This document shows, one piece after another, positions 6,351 to 9,856 of a DNA stretch of 9,856 bases. Source of the stretch: Chitinophagales bacterium (lineage in GTDB: Bacteria; Bacteroidota; Bacteroidia; Chitinophagales; Chitinophagaceae); the NCBI GenBank assembly GCA_015654495.1, contig JAATGW010000524.1, positions 1 through 9,856 of the forward strand. Direction: 5' to 3'. Both the position numbers and the translations under genes were made by a program. A model generated the notes under the pieces. It worked only from the letters and a program-made list of their open reading frames with translations. It searched no databases and had not been told where the DNA came from. Position 1 is the first letter of the stretch. Every line of letters starts with the position of its first letter.

Positions 6351-6501
6351 CGGACCAATGCTTTCGCAGTTTAAAGCAGTAGTCGGGACCTCAGGCATTC
6401 TAAATAATACCTGTTTCCTCACACACACTTCAAATTCCGGAAGCATACACTTAAACGTAAAGGCATTATTCATTTAATGTTTAACCTAAAAGTTTTTGCG
6501 T

Positions 6502-8802
6502 ATGCTGACACACAATCTGGGTTACCCAAGAATTGGGAACCATCGGGAACTTAAGAAGGCCAGTGAACAATACTGGTCAGGCAAAATTCAACTACATCAA
6601 CTTGAACAAACGGCAAAATCGATCCGTGAGTTCAACTGGAAGATTCAGAAAGAAGCGGGCATCTACTGGATACCCTGCAATGATTTTTCTTATTATGACA
6701 TGGTACTCGACAACTGTTTAATGACAGGTGCCATACCGGAACGGTATCACAGTTTATTAACTGAAAAGCAAATAAACAATATCGACCTGTTATTTGCAAT
6801 GGCCAGGGGATATCAACATGAAGGTTATGATATCACTGCCATGGAAATGACAAAATGGTTTGATACCAACTACCATTACATTGTTCCGGAATTTACGAAG
6901 GGGCAGAAATTCAGTTTTTTCAGTAAGAAGATTATCTCCGAATACCTGGAGGCAAAAAGAAAAGACATCAGGGCAAAGCCGGTATTAATTGGACCTCTTT
7001 CATTTCTGCTGCTGGGAAAAGAAAAAGGGACCACATTCAACCGCCTGGATTTGCTTGATAATCTTCTCCCCGTATATTTTGAGGTACTAAAGGAACTGGA
7101 TGAGAGTGGCGCTTATTTTATACAGTTTGACGAGCCTTGTCTGGTATCTGCATTAACAAAACTGGAACGTGAACTTTTCGTCAAAACATACAAATCAATC
7201 AAAGCAAAATTCCCGCATCTGCAAATCATCCTCGCAGGATATTTTGAATGTTACGGAGATAATCTTTCTACTGTTTTGCAGCTACCGGTGCATACCATTC
7301 ATCTGGACCTTGTAAGATGTCCATCACAGCTGGATGATATTCTCTCAACGGATTTTGTGCATTCCAAAACACAGCTTTCTCTTGGTGTTGTAGACGGAAG
7401 AAATATCTGGAAAAATGATTTCACCTCTTCCCTTCAACTGATTCAAAAAGCCGTACAAAAATTGGGAAGAGATCGTTTGTGGATTGCGCCTTCATGTTCA
7501 CTTTTACATTCGCCCTGTGATCTTGATCTTGAAATGAAACTCGATTCCGGTATAAGTCAATGGCTGGCATTTGCAAAACAGAAACTCGATGAAGTAAGCA
7601 TTTTGAAAGAGCTTTCATCCGGAGAACCTGGTGAAGTGGCATTAGACCTGTTAAGAAAAAACAGGGAGAGCATTGCATCACGGCAGACTTCGTCCCTGAT
7701 CCATAATCCGGAAGTGAAGAAGCGCGTTTCTGAAATTACAGAAACTGATGCAAGCCGTAAAAGCAGCTTTGATGTTCGCCGCAAAAAACAAACCGATGCT
7801 TTGCAATTACCTGTTTTCCCTACCACGACCATCGGTTCATTTCCACAAACTACTGAAGTGCGGAACTGGCGTGCTAAATGGAAGAAGAAAGAAATTTCTG
7901 ATCCGGAATATGACCGGCTTCTGAAAGAAGAAATCAAAAAAGCAGTCGAATGGCAGGAAGAAACAGGGTTAGACGTGCTGGTACATGGAGAGTTTGAGCG
8001 AAATGATATGGTGGAATATTTTGGTGAACAGCTTGCCGGCTTTGTATTCACAGAAAATGGCTGGGTGCAGAGCTATGGCAGCCGCTGTGTGAAACCTCCA
8101 ATTATTTATGGTGACGTTTATCGTCCCAAACCGATGACTGTTGAATGGAGCAGTTATGCGCAGTCACTGACAAAAAAATGGATGAAGGGAATGCTCACGG
8201 GCCCTGTAACAATTCTTCAGTGGAGTTTTGTGAGAAATGATCAGCCCCGCAGTGAAACATGTTATCAGATTGCGCTTGCGATCAGAGATGAAGTGGTTGA
8301 CCTGGAAAAAGCGGGAATTCGAATTATCCAGATTGATGAACCAGCAATCAGGGAAGGGCTTCCGTTAAGAAAAGAAAATTGGCCCGGTTATCTTCAATGG
8401 GCAGTAAAAGCATTCCGCATCTCTGCCAGTGGTGTGCAGGATGATACACAGATTCATACCCACATGTGTTATTCTGAATTTAATGACATTATAGAAAACA
8501 TTGCGGAGATGGATGCGGATGTCATCACCATTGAAACTTCTCGTTCACAGATGGAATTACTGGATGCTTTTGCTGAATTTAAATATCCGAATGAAATTGG
8601 TCCGGGTGTGTATGATATACATTCGCCAAGAGTTCCTACCCGGTCAGAAATGGTAAAGCTTATAGAAAAAGCTTTGCTGGTTCTGCCGGCAAATCAGCTA
8701 TGGATAAACCCCGATTGCGGATTAAAAACCCGGGGCTGGAGTGAAACGATGGCGGCTTTGAAAGAAATGGTTGAAGCAGCAAAAGAACTCCGGGGTTTAT
8801 AA
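6502..8802 (+). CDS. metE: 5-methyltetrahydropteroyltriglutamate--homocysteine methyltransferase (cobalamin-independent methionine synthase)
   Basis: MetE makes methionine in the cytoplasm by moving a methyl group from 5-methyl-tetrahydrofolate polyglutamate to homocysteine, using zinc and no B12. The 766-residue protein has both TIM-barrel halves. The N-terminal one starts THNLGYPRIGNHRELKKA and includes FIQFDEP; the catalytic C-terminal one starts near FPTTTIGSFPQT (about 439). The zinc ligands are H654 and C656 (HTHMCYSEF), E678 (TIETSRS) and C739 (NPDCGLKTR); each is offset by 13 from E. coli H641, C643, E665 and C726. H707 in YDIHSPR matches the catalytic H694, and IIQIDEPAIREG is intact. 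I chose ATG 6502 because it places the conserved N-terminus correctly; an in-frame TTG at 6496 would add only two residues. No Shine-Dalgarno is seen. The cobalamin riboswitch upstream is its likely regulator. Confidence 0.98.
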   Translation: MLTHNLGYPRIGNHRELKKASEQYWSGKIQLHQLEQTAKSIREFNWKIQKEAGIYWIPCNDFSYYDMVLDNCLMTGAIPERYHSLLTEKQINNIDLLFAMARGYQHEGYDITAMEMTKWFDTNYHYIVPEFTKGQKFSFFSKKIISEYLEAKRKDIRAKPVLIGPLSFLLLGKEKGTTFNRLDLLDNLLPVYFEVLKELDESGAYFIQFDEPCLVSALTKLERELFVKTYKSIKAKFPHLQIILAGYFECYGDNLSTVLQLPVHTIHLDLVRCPSQLDDILSTDFVHSKTQLSLGVVDGRNIWKNDFTSSLQLIQKAVQKLGRDRLWIAPSCSLLHSPCDLDLEMKLDSGISQWLAFAKQKLDEVSILKELSSGEPGEVALDLLRKNRESIASRQTSSLIHNPEVKKRVSEITETDASRKSSFDVRRKKQTDALQLPVFPTTTIGSFPQTTEVRNWRAKWKKKEISDPEYDRLLKEEIKKAVEWQEETGLDVLVHGEFERNDMVEYFGEQLAGFVFTENGWVQSYGSRCVKPPIIYGDVYRPKPMTVEWSSYAQSLTKKWMKGMLTGPVTILQWSFVRNDQPRSETCYQIALAIRDEVVDLEKAGIRIIQIDEPAIREGLPLRKENWPGYLQWAVKAFRISASGVQDDTQIHTHMCYSEFNDIIENIAEMDADVITIETSRSQMELLDAFAEFKYPNEIGPGVYDIHSPRVPTRSEMVKLIEKALLVLPANQLWINPDCGLKTRGWSETMAALKEMVEAAKELRGL

Positions 8803-8817
8803 ACCCCGGAGTTCTTT
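8782..8817 (+). terminator. Intrinsic terminator overlapping the metE stop codon (36-bp perfect palindrome)
   Basis: The sequence from AAAGAACTCCGGGG through its centre TTTATAAA to CCCCGGAGTTCTTT is perfectly self-complementary over 36 bp. The last residues of MetE (KELRGL) and its TAA (8800-8802) are encoded inside it. The long G+C-rich stem with A-rich and T-rich flanks should terminate in either direction, although the T-run is short and broken by a C. Confidence 0.75.
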
Positions 8818-9275
8818 GCCAGGGTTGCATATGATGATGGAGCCGCAAGCCCTTAAATAGAGCCTGCTGTTTGAAATAGAATACTTATCAGTTACGGATC
8901 TTACGATAAAATTCATATTTAAACGGCAAGCCTTTCGGCTAAAACGGATGAAAACCGTTGCATGGCTGCAGATAAATTTCCCGTTTCTTCATTACCCCGC
9001 CGTCGCTGCGCTGTGTCGGGCAGGCGCTCTTTCCGTATTCCCGTCTACCTCATTCCAAACTCAAAGACATTGATATTTATAACAGATAGACGGTAAGCCG
9101 TTAAAGGCGGAAAGGAACGGTAATAAGAGCGTTTTACTAATGACATTGTCGAAATTAAACAGGAACAGGATTTTCATCAAAATACAAAATCTTAGCTCAT
9201 ATGACTTAATCAGCAGGCCCTAATTAATTTTTAATACCCTATTTTTCAATGGAGTCAGGTTTACTTTTTTAAAAA
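8818..9275. other. Non-coding gap with a structured, repeat-like segment
   Basis: I find no convincing gene in this gap of about 460 bp. The part from about 8920 to 9135 differs from its A+T-rich surroundings by G+C-rich blocks (for example CCCCGCCGTCGCTGCGC at 8995-9011). It holds nested complementary words: CGCTCTT (9025-9031) with AAGAGCG (9125-9131), CTTTCCG (9029-9035) with CGGAAAG (9108-9114), and CCGTCTA (9041-9047) with TAGACGG (9087-9093). A small AGCC-tttc-GGCT hairpin lies to the left, near 8930-8940. This looks like a dispersed intergenic repeat or a degraded element. The final part (about 9140-9275) is A+T-rich and should hold the thioesterase promoter, but no -7 box is clear. 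Confidence 0.45.
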
Positions 9276-9671
9276 ATGCATATGATAAGCACTGAGGAAA
9301 GAATCGAATTGTCTGTGACCAGGATTTTTAAAGCTGTTTTCCCTGATAGCACAAATCATTATGATACATTATTTGGAGGCACAGCAATGTTTCTGATGGA
9401 TGAAGTTGCTTTTATGACTGCAACAAGGTTTTCAAGAAAGAAAGTTGTAACGGTATCTTCAAACAGGATAGATTTTACTATACCGATTCCGGCAGGTACA
9501 ATCATCGAATTGGTGGGAAAAGTAGCTCATGTGGGAAATACAAGCATCCAGGTTCTTGTGGAGATTTTTATTGAAGAAATGTATTCGGATGTGCGTGAGA
9601 AGGCCATTACAGGCACTTTTACCTTTGTAGCAGTTGATGAGAATAAAAAGCCGGTGAAGATCGGAGAATAA
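9276..9671 (+). CDS. Acyl-CoA thioesterase, single hotdog domain (YciA/ACOT-like)
   Basis: The 131-residue protein is one hotdog fold of the acyl-CoA thioesterase family, which hydrolyses acyl-CoA to free acid and CoA in the cytoplasm. Visible landmarks are the entry motif NHYDTLFGGTAMFLMDE (27-43), with the GG of the central helix and D42 as the conserved catalytic acid. VTVSSNRIDFTIPIPAG (58-74) and the strand pair IIELVGKVAHVGNTSIQVLVEI follow, giving the usual family order. The C-terminus, GTFTFVAVDENKKPV, is typical of YciA-like members. Two in-frame Met codons (9276 and 9282) are possible starts; neither has a Shine-Dalgarno. It appears to be a single-gene unit, about 460 bp after metE with no functional link to it. 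Chain-length preference cannot be read from sequence. Confidence 0.9.
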   Translation: MHMISTEERIELSVTRIFKAVFPDSTNHYDTLFGGTAMFLMDEVAFMTATRFSRKKVVTVSSNRIDFTIPIPAGTIIELVGKVAHVGNTSIQVLVEIFIEEMYSDVREKAITGTFTFVAVDENKKPVKIGE

Positions 9672-9803
9672 TAACAGCATTGATTACCATAAATAAAAAA
9701 AACTGACTATCCGTATTTAGTAAACAAAAAGGACAAATGTATATTTAAGATGGCCATCAGCACGTCGCTATCTTATGTTTTACATTACACTAAAACAACA
9801 CGA

Positions 9804-9856
9804 CTGTCGTCCTGAGGCACGAAGGATCTTGATTGCTTTTGTAACAGAGATCCTTC
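9804..9856. repeat. Hairpin repeat element, cut by the window edge
   Basis: GAAGGATCT (9821-9829) and AGATCCTTC (9848-9856) form a perfect 9-bp inverted repeat around an 18-nt loop. The left flank, TGTCGTCCTGAGGCAC (9805-9820), resembles the arms of long imperfect hairpins that occur in many copies between genes in Bacteroidota genomes. If so, the right arm should continue beyond the window as roughly GTGCCTCAGGA. The inverted repeat is seen directly; its membership of a dispersed family is from memory. Confidence 0.55.

Noticed and set aside
6496..6498. TTG as the metE start
   Set aside because: It adds only Met-Arg ahead of ATG 6502; the ATG fits the family N-terminus and is the more usual codon.
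7557..8051. A 164-residue minus-strand frame inside metE
   Set aside because: It is fully inside a gene with every MetE motif intact and is Ser/Phe-rich low-quality sequence typical of antisense frames.

Overview
The window looks like chromosomal DNA from a Bacteroidota bacterium, most likely near the Chitinophagaceae. This rests on moderate A+T content, starts mostly without Shine-Dalgarno sequences, several matches to the Bacteroidota -7 box (TAnnTTTG), a GH95 glycosidase with a signal peptide, and a CWC-type cysteine-rich protein. I see no phage, transposase, tRNA, rRNA or CRISPR. The taxonomic placement is inference.

Layout. Positions 1-134 hold nothing I can identify. On the minus strand lie a secreted GH95 alpha-L-fucosidase/galactosidase (135-2609) and a CPBP-family membrane protease (2849-3733). 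A 391-bp divergent gap follows. Then on the plus strand come clpS (4125-4430) and aat (4491-5132), the adaptor and the aminoacyl-transferase of the bacterial N-degron pathway. They are separated by a short hairpin terminator and a candidate second promoter.

The most interesting part is the B12-responsive block at about 5215-8817. A promoter drives a canonical cobalamin riboswitch (5251-5420). It leads through a hairpin whose loop carries a strong Shine-Dalgarno sequence to an ATG that opens only an 18-codon, signal-peptide-like reading frame (5458-5514). This looks like the stump of a lost exported protein, plausibly a B12 receptor, or a leader peptide. Next is a 125-residue protein that appears to fuse a CWC-type Cys-rich domain to a DUF5522-like CC-x3-C-x2-C domain (5727-6104). 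A second, divergent cobalamin riboswitch (6225-6350) then precedes metE, the B12-independent methionine synthase (6502-8802). MetE ends inside a 36-bp perfect palindrome that forms its terminator. The logic is familiar: when B12 is plentiful, the B12-independent enzyme is switched off. The first riboswitch seems to have lost its usual target.

Positions 8818-9275 are non-coding. They contain a G+C-richer, repeat-like segment with nested inverted complementarity. A hotdog-fold acyl-CoA thioesterase (9276-9671) follows, and the window ends inside a hairpin repeat element (about 9804-9856).
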